Shown piece after piece: positions 1-11,849 of a stretch of DNA of 64,000 bases. Numbering within the stretch: the stretch's first letter is position 1; each line of letters starts with the position of its first letter. The DNA is taken from NCBI GenBank assembly GCA_905250075.1, contig CAJNOP010000076.1:62001-126000 (forward strand), in the 5' to 3' direction. Under the pieces are notes generated by a model. That model was given only the letters and a program-made list of their open reading frames with translations. It was not told where the DNA came from and did no database searches. Both the position numbers and the translations under genes were made by a program. This DNA is from Rotaria sp. Silwood1 (lineage: Eukaryota > Rotifera > Eurotatoria > Philodinida > Philodinidae).

Positions 1-2157
1 TGAAGTATATCATAAAGGTTATAATCTTTTAATAGCTGTTATTAGCTTAAACAAGGAATAGAATTGATCTAACAACAACAATCGTCATAAAAATAAGTTT
101 AAAATGATTCTATTTGTTCAGGATAAAACAAAGAACGTCAATTATGATCATTAATATCATCTGGAGTTGTTTTTTCTTTCTTAATTTCTGCAATCTTCTT
201 TTTTGCTACTACTTTTTAATATCATATTTGAATTAATCACTTGTTTGTCTTACTTTTTTTGCTAATAGAAGTTCTCTTATGGGACAAGTGCAATAATGAT
301 GATTGCTTTTAGATTGTGTGATTAAGAAGGTACTTTGAATGAAGTGAAGAAAGTAATAATAAGTATAGTCATAAGATAATTATGAAGAATTAATAAACGA
401 AATAAAGACAATGTACTAATGGTGTGATTGGAAGATACTCAGTCAACTAGAAAAATTTGAAACAATTGCAAATATAATCGTGAGATACTTGCAGAGAGTT
501 CTTTTGAGATTCTTGAGTTTTCCTCTTGTTGAAAGAGCTTCGAAAGGATCGAAACTCATGTAGAAATTTTCTCTAGTTTATACCACTATGGTAGAGTTTC
601 TCAGTTCCTATTAGAGATGGGCATAGAATAGTAAGAATTCTTATTTTGAGTTTCGATTACCAAATTACATAGTAGTTTACTTAGTAATCTTACAGTTAAT
701 TTCTTTTATATTATTTTCAAAAACAAAAATCAAAGTTTCAATAATGACGAATATTAAAATACAAAAAATTAATATAAAAAACTGATCACCATCTTGACGG
801 ATCGTAGAAGCTTTTAATATAAACAAAAGAAAGGTGAAAGACACTCGCTTTTACGAATGAAATAAAGAGAAAAGAAATATATAGTCACATAAAAAATTAA
901 ACTTTGGCGAGAATCGAACTTAGGCAGAACTCATTTTCGATTAGACGCAAAACTACAAAATCATTTTCGTTTGCATTGGAGAAACATAGTAATACTTTCT
1001 TTTTTTTCACTTAATAGAGTATTCTCACTTGTTCATACTGTAACACGAAAAATAACTCAAAAAAAACTTCACAACATTATAAATTTTTTACTTCATATAT
1101 CATGTATGAACCATGTAAAATTCGAAGACAAATAAAGAATAATAAGAAATACTAATCAAAAAGCATAAACGCAAAGTTTCTTTCTTATTTTTTAGTCGAA
1201 GCTTGGTTAAGACAAATGAAATTTCAATAGAAAACCGTAGCAAAATTTACAAATCCCTAGATTTAACTAGTCTCGAAATAAAGCTAAACAAAGCTTATTA
1301 TTAAATATTCAAGATTAGTTCTTCTTTCTCCAATAATCCAACCGTCTCTCAAGAATCGTCTCTCCTCAAGAATTGGGTACAGAGCAATGTTTTCTGTTCT
1401 GTTCTGTACCCAGCTCTATTTCCTATTCTATGACTTTCCTATTAAATAGATTTCTTGTTTACTTTGAACTTTTACATACTTCTTTAGTTTTTAATTTTAT
1501 TTTTGTGAATATCTAGTGAATAAATTAATCGCTCCTTTAAAGCTAAACAAAGAAATAAGTAAAGAAGAAAATCGTTCAGTCTTGCAGCGAAAAAACGAAA
1601 ATTTTCCAATAATGAGGTGGATTACCCTTAAAAAAACAGCAAAATCGAATTAGAATAGATAGCAATATATTATTTAAGCTAGTATATGACTGATCGATAG
1701 AGATTATTAAGCTACACATCAAACTGAAGAAGTCTTTATAATTCAAATTCCATTTAATCGAATTAACACAGATATAACTTAACATTATTTTACAATGAAT
1801 TTGTTTATTTCTGTCATATTCATTCAAAATTTCAAAAAAAAATTTAATTAATCTAATTAAAATGAATGCCTTTATCGAAAGTCTTGCAAACTTTTTCGAT
1901 TCATCCCTCTATGAAATATTTCTTTTTTTGCATACTGAATACTAGCGCTCTTCTTTTGTCGCTATAAACACTACTGTTCTGTCATAGTATTTTAGTTGCT
2001 CCAATCATTGAAAGACTTACGTATAATCAGAAAAGAAAGAAACAATGAAATTTCATGCATTTTTCTAACTAATATTGCATAGAAATTCTATTCGACATTT
2101 GCTTATTATTTTATAATTTAACTATTCATAGTTTCTATTTCATATAGAACTGTCAAA
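1..2157. other. Gene-poor upstream spacer
   Basis: No open frame here resembles a known protein, and the only frame above 80 codons (minus strand, 1576-1827) is AT-rich low-complexity sequence. Two small structures are visible. One is a tRNA-like relic on the minus strand near 904-980. The other is a 9-bp perfect stem (GGGTACAGA / TCTGTACCC) at 1375-1411. The last 100 bases before 2158 probably hold the RBM42 promoter or 5' leader, since a pyrimidine-rich run ends in an AG at 2146-2147. Confidence 0.5.
904..980 (-). pseudogene. Possible tRNA-derived relic (Arg-like)
   Basis: On the minus strand the segment contains a T-loop-like string (AAGTTCGATTCTCGC) preceded by GCGTCT and TCGAAAAT. Their order and spacing resemble the anticodon arm and T arm of eukaryotic tRNA-Arg genes. 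The T stem pairs poorly and I could not close an acceptor stem, so this is at best a decayed tRNA or a tRNA-derived SINE head. It could also be chance. Confidence 0.2.
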
Positions 2158-3546
2158 ATGGCGTTGAATAACTTTGATGCTGAAATGTCTCGGTAAGTAA
2201 TTAACAAACGAAAAATAAAAACTATCTCAAATATCGATACTATTTCTTTTTTTGTAATTCTAGTTTCGAGAACGAAATCTCGAATGTAAACACAGCCAAT
2301 GCACCACCACGAATGCCTATAATGCCATCTGTTCCACCACCACCTGGCATGTTTCCACCAATAATACCAGGTTTACCACCACTTCCACCGCCACCACCAG
2401 GTGTAATGGCTCAATTAATGAATAATAATAATGCTGCTCCTTCAACAGCTCGTTTACCACCTCGACCTGCTTTCGTACCTCATCAACTTCGTCATCGTGT
2501 TCCACAACAATCAGTACCGTTTCCTTCATCATCAATGCGTCCAGCACAAATGGCTCCATCGATTCCTCAACGAGTTCCATCACCACCACCACCATCAGCA
2601 GCAGCAGCAATAACACAAGGTTCTATTCCTCCACCTCCTCAACAACAACAACAACAACAATCAACACTTTCAGCTCAACCATTACTTTATAAAAATCAAA
2701 CAAGTAATGAAAAATCAAATCAACCATCTGAATCAATTGTTCCAACTTCTCAACGTCCTTCACAAACACCAATCATAGAAAATAAACCTTCTGCATCAAA
2801 ATTAGATAAACCATTAGTTAATAAGGTTGAACAAAATCCTCATCCAGTTAGTAAAGCATTTGCTGCATCATCGTCACAACCAATGGAAACAAATGGTAAA
2901 AGCAAAAATAAAAAATAATTTTTCTTGAATATTTATTGATTTATTTTTTTTTTGTGTGCATGTGTTAGATCATGATAATGAAAGTAGTTCAACGGCAAAG
3001 AAAAAAAATAAAGCTAAACCACCGAAAAAACTTCGTCATGTTCGTATGGCTGGTGGTACAACTTGGGAAGATGAAACACTTGCTGAATGGGATCCAGGTA
3101 AAAAAAAAAGAAAAATTCTAATACTTTTTATGTAAAAAACAGAAACAAAAACAAAATCTGAATTTATTTTAGATGATTTTCGTTTATTTTGTGGTGATCT
3201 GGGTAATGAAGTTAATGATGATGTATTAACACGAGCTTTTAATAAATATCCATCATTTCAAAAAGCAAAAGTTGTTCGTGATAAACGATCAGGAAAAACA
3301 CGTGGTTATGGTTTTATTTCATTTAAAGATTCACAAGATTATATTCGAGCAATGCGTGAAATGAATGGTAAAATTATTTATATATTATCACTTATTTATT
3401 CTGTCTGTTTTTTTTGTTTGTTTGTTTGAATAGGTAAATATGTTGGTAATCGACCGATTAAATTACGTAAAAGTACATGGCGAGAACGAAATATGGATAT
3501 TGTTAAAAAGAAAATGAAAGATAAAGTTAAAATGGGTCTTAGATAA
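2158..3546 (+). CDS. RBM42: RNA-binding protein 42 (RBM42-like), 5 exons
   Basis: Exons are 2158-2192, 2264-2895, 2969-3097, 3173-3367 and 3434-3546, giving 367 residues with all phases consistent. The N-terminal two thirds is Pro/Gln-rich low complexity (poly-Pro, poly-Gln, 'RPAFVPH'), as in vertebrate RBM42. The C-terminus holds one RRM close to the RBM42 consensus: 'TTWEDETLAEW', then RNP2 'LFCGDLGNEV', RNP1 'RGYGFISF', then 'AMREMNGKYVGNRPIKLRKS', ending in 'KMGLR'. RBM42 is a nuclear/stress-granule RRM protein that works with hnRNP K in mRNA handling and splicing. The ATG at 2158 is chosen because it opens a 35-bp exon that splices cleanly into the long frame, and an acceptor-like AG lies at 2146-2147. 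The RRM identity is certain. The function of the low-complexity arm is inferred. Confidence 0.93.
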
Positions 3547-3589
3547 ACATTTGTGTACTCTTTTTTGTTTCGTAACTTTAAATGTATAA

Positions 3590-3595
3590 AATAAA
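3590..3595 (+). terminator. AATAAA polyadenylation signal of RBM42
   Basis: AATAAA lies 44 bases after the stop codon of the RBM42-like gene and is followed by AT-rich sequence. It is the first canonical hexamer downstream. Confidence 0.5.
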
Positions 3596-5594
3596 ACGAT
3601 AAAGAAAATTTGATTATGTTATACAAATAATTATTTATCTAATGTATAAAAGATGATGGGAAAAAAGTTTAACAATAATGTTTGTTTTTTATACTTTTGT
3701 TTCAGAGTGTTAACCAATTAGCATTATTAATTTTTATAACCAATCGAGTTTTCTTTCTAATATATTCTATAGTAAAATTTCATAGATCAAATGTAATAGC
3801 AAGGTTTCTAAGAAGCTAAACATGGTAATTTTCAGGTCCTACAAGCTACTTTTTAGTAATTTCATTTTATAGAGTACAATATGAGTGATCGCTATTTTTT
3901 CTATGAGTTTTGATTTAAACGTTAAAAGTATTGCAAGAACCGACTATCAAACGTCTTTTTTGGTTTTTTTTTAATATTCCTATATGGAAGATTATAGAGA
4001 ATGCGACCATCCGTATTTGTGCTCTTTAAGAAAACAAAAAAATAATTTGCTCCGACACTTTTTTGCTATCACCTTATACATGCCAAAGCACATTAAATAA
4101 TGAGTTTATTTAGACAAAAGAAATTCGATTTATGAATCGTCATCGCCAACGTTCAAGCAATTTAGCCGTCGTAGCCTAAAAACTCATCGAACAATTTCAG
4201 CCGCCGATCAGTCCATTTATTTACACTTTTACATGCAATGTATAATTAATGAGACAAAATGTTGATTTCTGTTTCAAATCGTGTATAATACATTCATAAA
4301 CGAAACGATGCATCAGAGAAGAGAAGTCTCCTTTAGAAAATCCACAGTTTTCGTGAGATTCAAAAAAGACAGCACAGCATGTAGATTTCTATATCTCTGG
4401 GATAAACATTTTCTTAATCAGAAAATAAGATATTTTGATTTCCTCCCGACTTAGCGTTTGCTAAATTCGACTCATTCCTAAGCAAACTCTTGTCTTCCCG
4501 ACTAGGATGTGAGTGAAACGAAGACTCACTACCATTCCGAATTCGCCATTGAATACAGATCTTGTCTCTATGCTTGACTGTTTATTAACAGTCCAAATAG
4601 TTCAAAACCTTTGTTTGCATTGTAGAATAGTTCGTAAATTTAAATTGAATATAGCTATTTCATGAGATAAGAATTACGAGTTTGGAGCCAACAAAAATCG
4701 ATTTGAGTCCAATGTGGAAATAATTAAAATGAGACATCCATTTTAATTATCAATTATGGTTAAGTTCGGGTGGACCGAAATTTTGTTCTGTTTTGAGCAG
4801 TACGTGATGTATGTCTACCAATGAAATGAGACAAGAAAAAAGAAAAACACGTACATAATAAATTAACCATTTTACAATGAACTCATTAAAAACTATCTTA
4901 TTTCGATGACAATTAATTGAATTTCGGTGAATTCATTAAAACTATCTTCTACAACGATAATTAATTATAATAAACTGTCATCGAGCAAAATATTTTTTGA
5001 TGAGTTTATTTAACAATAGTACATTTATCGTGTGCATATTTCTCTTTTGTTTTTTCTCATGTCATTTCAAAATACAATTATAAATCAAACACTGTTCAAA
5101 AGAAGAAAAAAAAATTTCTATCGTCTAACAAGAAAAAATTTTCATCGTGAAATGTGTTTATCAAAGAAAAATAGTAATTAACATTGTATGCCATTTCTTT
5201 TACATCATACGTTATCTATTGATATCAAATTTAAATAATATGGAGAAACTATTCATCTAATATGAACATACTTGATTCGTTTACTTATGTCAGCATTTAA
5301 TGTTAGTTAAGTGAAAAGTATGTGTTAAAATTTGAATTAGTCTGCATATCAATTTTGAATTTTGAATTCCTAACGATGAACCCTGATGGAGTAACGATAT
5401 TCCAATAAATACAATCATGAATTGATCAATCAAATTCGGATCTAAAAGATTATGAAGACTTTACACTAGAAAAAGTGATTAAATTTTTACTTAGTTCGTC
5501 CTTTGAGAATTGTATTATCTGACATGCTAGTATTTCATTAGAGTTCATTATCAATATGAATCTAAACTTGGCATTCATTGAAAGACGAATTTAA

Positions 5595-5830
5595 CCTTTT
5601 CATTGCCGACAAAAGATAACCATCCGTAAAATAGAATGGTTTTGCACTATGCACATTTTCGTATCTTAATATATGAGTGTAATACAAGCCGTAATAAAAT
5701 AATAATGTAAAAAGCTCTTGTTGTTTGATGTTTGTTTTTACGTTAATCTATCGAAAAAAAAGTATGCATTGTAAATGATTACATTTGTTTCACGTAATTA
5801 TGTATATATGCATCATCGATCATCGAAGGG
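5595..5830. mobile_element. Possible decayed TTAA-flanked (piggyBac-type) element
   Basis: TTAA at 5591-5594 is followed by CCTTTTCATTGCCGA. The segment ends in TCGAAGGG followed by TTAA at 5831-5834, so read inward both ends begin CCYTT and the insert is 236 bp. The ends resemble those of the better element at 15268-16086 only loosely. TTAA is common in AT-rich DNA, so chance is a serious alternative. Confidence 0.22.
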
Positions 5831-8276
5831 TTAAGTTTTAATTGATATATTTTACTCAATCCAGCATTGTACTTGTTCAATGTCGGATTCGAGATTAAAT
5901 ATAATCTTAATTTGCATGTTGACATGTATTCAGATAAGTGCTAGGATAATTAATAAATACAACAAACTTAAAACTACACTTTTGATCTTTAAATAAAAAC
6001 TTTTTTTGAAGAAGATATCAATACAAAAGAGTTCTTAATATGATGATTAAAAACTACAGCGAAAAAAGTCTTATTAAATTTCTTTATTATTTGTTGATAG
6101 AAATTCATGAAAATTCCAAGATTTTGATTATTTAAATATAGTAGTCACCAGAAGTTTCGCTCTTGAGTAAAAAAGAACATAAACTTCCATGCTTTCACCT
6201 AATATTTTGACTAAAAATAGAGCTCGATAAAATTTGGTCGTAAGCAGCAATCTGAAGCCAATATGCTTTGATACAAAGGATTTACGATGAAATCACTAAT
6301 CTTTTCTCTAGGACTCAAAAAAGACTTCTTGGACGCTTTTCTGGTTTATCTCTATTTAAATGTAATAATCTCCGTTTTCTTATTAACAAATAAAGAGTTG
6401 TATGTCTATTGTGTCATTGATAGGATATTTTAATTCATTGTGATCTTAAGACGCGAAGAAGCTTACATTTTCTGGGCTGCTTTCAACATGGATCTCTTCT
6501 TCATTGACAGCTGCGATCATGAAAACTTCAAGACTAATATTTAAAATTAAAGAATACTTCATAAATTAAGCACCCTCAAGTCGTTTGACATGGAATTTTT
6601 ATTTGTTGATAGAAGCAGTGTTAAGCTGTCAACGGAAAGGTTTAACATCATGAGATTTGTTTCCTGTATTGAGAGTCTCGTCTGAAGAAAAAATTTATAT
6701 TAACCTTTTAGCTCTTCCGAATGAAGACGAGTTAGGTCCTTGCGCTCACAGTTCAACATGACCTTTTTGTAGGCAAACTTTGAGACTAAAGAAATAAAAC
6801 TGCAGTCCTTTTACTTGGTAGTCGAATTTTTGACGACTATTGCATTTAAAGCAAATTTTCACAATTGATGCTCTTACATGAAAGTTTTTTTTTCTTATTA
6901 AATAGAACTTTCAAGAGAATAAAAAATTTTAAGATATAATTACTTTTAACATGTAAGGGAACGTTTATAAATTTATTTATTCTTTGTACTTCGAATCATT
7001 CGTAAATTTTCACGAAAAACATAAAAAAGATAACAATTATTCATTATATATTCAAAAGAAATTTATTGATCTCATAAATAATGTATTTTATCTTATTATC
7101 AAATTTATATTAAAAAAAAAAAATAGAATTGCACAATTACTTAACTTTAGTGAAAGTAAAAGTCATGAATAATGTCAATCATAGGTTGATTAATTCTTCT
7201 TTTTTTTTAGCAATCAATAGATATTCATAAACATAATTTCCTTTTTACTATGGAACAAAAGACATACTCAATTCTAGTACATGTGTAATGAATAAGAATA
7301 TTTCGAAGATAAAAGAAAATATTTTTTCTTCTTCATTGGAATGTAAGTTGACTATTTTTAATGATGAACATTGGTGATAAATTTTTAAAAAAAGCCAGTT
7401 TGATATTTATGAATACATCAATATTGTTAACTTGAATTATATATGTTTTATTTTAAAAATTTAAAGTTATCAAACTTTCTTTTTCTTATGTTAGACTTCT
7501 GTCATGTCTCCCTCCACTCTCATGAGATCGGAGAAAAAGACGTGCATGGCCTCTAAACGACAGAATGATGACTTTTTTTCTTTCTTTTTTTTTTTTTGTT
7601 TTGTTTTATTTTCTTTTGTTGCTGAAACACTTCGAGATTCCCATTAGAGATGTCTTCGAATAAAATATTAATTATAAAAAAAAAAAATCAGTAGAATTTT
7701 CAAGGCTTTTCTTCTCTAGGTAAAGTAATTTTGTCATAAAATAAGTCGAATATTTTCACATAAAAAATGCATCGAATCATAAATTAAACATTAAATATAC
7801 GTATGCATATATCTATATCTATATATACATAGATAAAAGTAAACGTAAAAAGACGCATACTTATCAAAAAATCTATAAATGGAAAAAATTAGTAAATCGT
7901 ATTCTGCTTTCAATTATAAAAATAAGTTGTCTGGGAAACGTTTAATGATTATGGTGATTGTCGTGATGTGTATGTCTTTTATTTATGGTTTCTAAGTTGA
8001 TCGGAAGTTATTCATAGATGCACTTGATGCTTTTATATTATTCCTAAACGTCATTATATCTCAATATTGAACATTTTCTTTTATATTTTTAAGAAATAAT
8101 TTTATTGTGTGTATGTATATGTAAAAAGTTTGTTTTCCTTCTCTTTTAATGTATTCAGGTTTTTTTTCGTTTTTTTGTTTTCTACATCAAACATACGATG
8201 CCGACGACACAGGAATAAGACGAACAGTTGACGAAGAAAATGAACAAACAGCTAATGAGAAAACTGATTACAACCA

Positions 8277-8297
8277 ACACACACACACACACACACA
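8277..8297. repeat. (CA)n microsatellite
   Basis: About ten CA dinucleotides in an uninterrupted run, about 200 bp downstream of the 14-3-3 stop codon, so probably in or near its 3' UTR. Confidence 0.85.
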
Positions 8298-8492
8298 GAG
8301 AAAAAGAAAAATGTTGACATTGACAAACGAATAAAAATATAAAGAAAAGAAAAACGAGTATAAGTTGATAGTGATGTTAATAGAGAGAGAGAAAAAAAAA
8401 AGTCTTTTTTAGGTTTTTGTCAATTTGGTTTGATGACCGGTTGTGTGTATGTGTGTTGTACACAGACAAAAAAACAACAGAATAGGAAACAA

Positions 8493-9546
8493 TTACTGAT
8501 GTTCTTCAGTTGGATTTGGATCATCTGGATCAGGTGCATCACTTGTCCATAACTAAACAAAATGAAAATTTATTTTTGTTATACAAAAATTTAAATATCT
8601 CTTACCGTAAGATTATCCCGGAGTAATTGCATGATAAGTGTACTATCTATAAAACAAATAAATATATCTTTTTTTTATTTTTTTTATGATTAATCATTTA
8701 TATGACTAACCCTTGTATGAATCTTCGTTAAGAGTATCAAGTTCAGCAATAGCATCATCAAAAGCCTGTTTAGCCAAATGACAAGCACGATCAGGTGCAT
8801 TGAGAATTTCATAATAAAATACGGAAAAGTTCAAAGCAAGACCAAGACGAATTGGATGTGTTGGTTGCATTTGAGTTTTAGCAATATCAAATGCATCATT
8901 ATATGCACGTTGTGATTCATCAATAACTTCTGTTTAAATAAAAATTAAATGTAAATTATTCTTTTGTTGTTTTTTTTCTTTAAAAAGGTTTTATTCAAAC
9001 GTACTTGAACGTTCCTCGCCGGTTGCAACTTCAGCTAAATATCGATAATAATCACCTTTCATTTTCAAATAAAATACTTTTGATTCAGCCGTAGTTGCTT
9101 TTGGTATAAGAAATTTATCAAGTAAATTCTAAAACAAAGATCAAATAAATAATAATAAATAAATATTTTGTTTTTTCTTTTATTTACCAAAACTTCATGA
9201 CAAATATCTTTTAGTTCCTTTTCAATTTTTTCACGATAATCTCTTGACATTTGTTGTTTTCGTTCTGAACCTTCAGTTTTTTGTTCAATACTTGAAATAA
9301 CACGCCATGATGAACGACGTGCACCAACAACATTTTTATATGCAACAGAAAGTAAATTACGTTCTTCATTTGTTAATTCATTATTTGTTTCAGTAACCTT
9401 TTTCATAGCATTAGCCATATCGTCATATCTAAATGAATTAGTTTCTATTAATAGAAAAAAAAAAATAAACGAATTCAAATTATATCATACCGTTCGGCTT
9501 GTTCAGCTAATTTGGCACGTTGTACTTCTTCGTCCTTGTTCGACAT
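8493..9546 (-). CDS. YWHAZ: 14-3-3 protein, zeta class, 6 exons
   Basis: Exons on the minus strand are 9546-9491, 9428-9188, 9128-9005, 8929-8711, 8646-8606 and 8552-8493. They give 246 residues, the normal family length. The protein shows nearly every 14-3-3 hallmark: '[11 protein letters not shown]', '[19 protein letters not shown]' (phosphopeptide-groove Lys and Arg), '[20 protein letters not shown]' (groove Arg-Tyr), '[17 protein letters not shown]', '[15 protein letters not shown]'. It should be a dimeric cytosolic adaptor that binds phosphoserine/threonine motifs. It aligns better with the zeta class than epsilon along the whole length. The acidic tail ends '[11 protein letters not shown]'. 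The start ATG at 9546 gives the expected N-terminus. Introns are 40-75 bp with GT-AG ends. The upstream DNA has a TATA-like run and GA/CT tracts. Confidence 0.96.
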
Positions 9547-9559
9547 GATTGTTGATTAT

Positions 9560-10060
9560 TTTGTTTGGTAATGAAAAAAAATTTACTAGTGAACAGAGAC
9601 AAATAGATCTGTAAAATAGGACAACTGAAAATGTGTCAGTTATATATATATATATACGAAAATTTTGTCAGATGAGAAAGGGAGAGAGAGAGAAAATGGG
9701 AGAAAGAGCGGGAAAAAAAATACATTGTACAATTGAGAAAGTTCGATGCTTGCCCGTTCTCAGAATGCGTCAGGCAGAGAAGACGTAGGCATAGGGCAAG
9801 GATGCGTGTATGTGAGCAAAAGATAGACTAAAAGTATTTATTTGCTTCTCTCTCTCCCTCTCTCTCTCTCGCTCGGACGCTTATATCGGCTGTAGTAGCG
9901 AGCAAGTAGCGCTAGACATAGAGAGGATAGGATGCTCGCATTGATTAGTCACTCAGACAAACAGAACGAACATCGGACGGCGAACAATTCGTATTATACA
10001 AGGCAGTGTCATTGCTTAGCAACCAACTAAGACAGAAACAAACGACATTTAATAATAGAT
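9560..10060 (-). promoter_or_regulatory. Likely 14-3-3 promoter: TATA run, GAGA/CTCT tracts, X-box-like site
   Basis: An alternating TA run at 9641-9656 sits about 95-110 bp upstream of the 14-3-3 ATG and could serve as its TATA element. A purine tract rich in GAGA (about 9671-9714) is followed by a pyrimidine CTCT tract (about 9847-9877). The stretch 9730-10030 is clearly more GC-rich than its surroundings. An RFX X-box-like palindrome, TTGCTTAGCAA, lies at 10012-10022. Promoter identity is inferred from position and composition. Confidence 0.45.
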
Positions 10061-11849
10061 GTCACTATTAAAGAAATTTTCATTACAGACATATAAATAG
10101 TTTAATATTGAATGCACGTAGTCTCTTATTCATTATCAACTACAACCGGATATACATACTTAACTTTGGAGAAGTTTTTTCATTGAAACGCATAAAAAAT
10201 ACTAATGATTTGCTGAGTTGAAGCAAGGAAAATAATGAATGTTCAATTAAATTTTGTTTTTCATGTATTATAAACCTATTGATGGTCAATTATTGTTAAT
10301 ATAATTACGTATTCTCATATGTAGTTAATTATGGTAGTTATAGTTTAATCTATTAAAGAATCTTATTTGCTATAATTTACGTTAGGATAAGCTTACTAAT
10401 ACGATGCATAAAGCATAAAATTATTTTTTGCATTGAAAAAACATACTTTCCAATCGTTCTTCATGCATAAACAAGCTATATTTTTTTTGCTTTATTAGTA
10501 TTCTAGATCAAACTATATTGAAGGTTTTTTTTTTACTTCCTTTTCTTTAATTTTAAGAAAATAAATGATTGAATTTATTCGGTTCGATTTAATAAAATAA
10601 ATAAAATATTTTTTTTTTTGAATTAAAACTTTATTTTCATAACATAAACTAGATGAATAGATTCAAAGAAAGACATATTGTTTTAGTTGATATGTGTTTT
10701 TTTTTCTGTAATCAAAATGAATCATTAATAATAGTCATCGATAAGTAAATGATTAATTATGAATGATGTGCCCATCATATTTGGAATTTTGTCTTTTTTC
10801 TTTTACTTGAAGCATAATTTGCACTTCGATTCCTTCTATTATATGTTCTCGAGTTTCAATGCTCTCGGTCAAATGATACTGAAAGGTTAGAAGTAAATAA
10901 GCTCGATTTATCGCATAAGAACATTATACATATAGTACATATATGTATATTTGGAATGATTACGTGTTATTTGCTATTTATATCATAACTACAATCATGT
11001 AAGAAAAAAAAAACGGAAATGAAATTTGATAGCAAAACATTGTTCCATATAATAAGAAAAAATTTCTGCTGTCACATTTAATTAAAAATATTCTATGAGC
11101 ATGTTAGGTCTTCTTCATGAATAAATAACTGACATACGATTTGTTTATATATATATATATATATTTACGTTTTTATACCTAGAAAACTATTTATAGAACA
11201 TGACATGGATTTTATGACTAGTGTTTTCAAATAGTCTACAGTCAACGTGTCACATTATTAAGAAGAAGAAAAAAAAGACAATGAATTAATAAAATAATCC
11301 AGGTTACAAAACATTGAATAGAAAAATCCTAAATATAGCTTTTTAGATCATGATAATAAGAAAAAAATTCCGAACATCATGTCATCTTATTCATTAAAAC
11401 CCAGTATAATCATATGTTACATATTTCATATAAACATTCAATAAAATATCTATGAACTCATTCATATTTTCCAAATAATATTTTCAAAACTTTCATCTTA
11501 TATTTTGAGTCAAAATAAATTTCTTTTTTTTTTTTCTTTAATATAAATTTATTTTTCAAATAATGAAACATTAACAACCCATACACACATCTATAGACAG
11601 TTGAAAACTGCTAGGTTGTCTTTTTTTTCGATAGAAGAAAAAAAAAATGAGAGAAAAAAAAACGATAACATTTATGAAAAAAAGAAAAATGTCTTCTGGA
11701 CTGTTGAATAAGTTTCGATAAATGATAAATTTAAACAATTACAGTTGTCTTCTTTTTTCGTTCAACTCATGCAAAACAAAAGACACAAACGAACATTATA
11801 AAGTCATTGTTATAGCAAAAAAAAACACTATAAATATATATATCACAGA
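10061..11849. other. AT-rich spacer between 14-3-3 and the Tudor gene
   Basis: No coding signal is seen. It contains poly-T and poly-A tracts and a TA microsatellite at about 11146-11164. The last 300 bases are probably the 3' UTR of the Tudor-domain gene, which ends at 11850. Confidence 0.5.

Larger units (their letters stand above)
3596..8492. other. Long gene-poor spacer
   Basis: About 4.9 kb with no recognisable gene; frames above 60 codons are AT-biased and carry no motifs. It holds homopolymer T tracts, a short AT microsatellite near 7800-7830 and, near the right end, the likely 3' UTR of the 14-3-3 gene with a CA microsatellite. A possible decayed TTAA-flanked element occupies 5595-5830. 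Confidence 0.5.

Noticed and set aside
2317-2616. Antisense frame across RBM42 exon 2
   Set aside because: It is a shadow of the Pro/Gln repeats on the other strand (poly-Leu/Val) with no features of its own.
6700-6745. Another copy of the piggyBac-like terminus (TTAACCTTTTAG...CCGAATG)
   Set aside because: The match to the 15268 element end needs gaps and no partner end with TTAA was found downstream.
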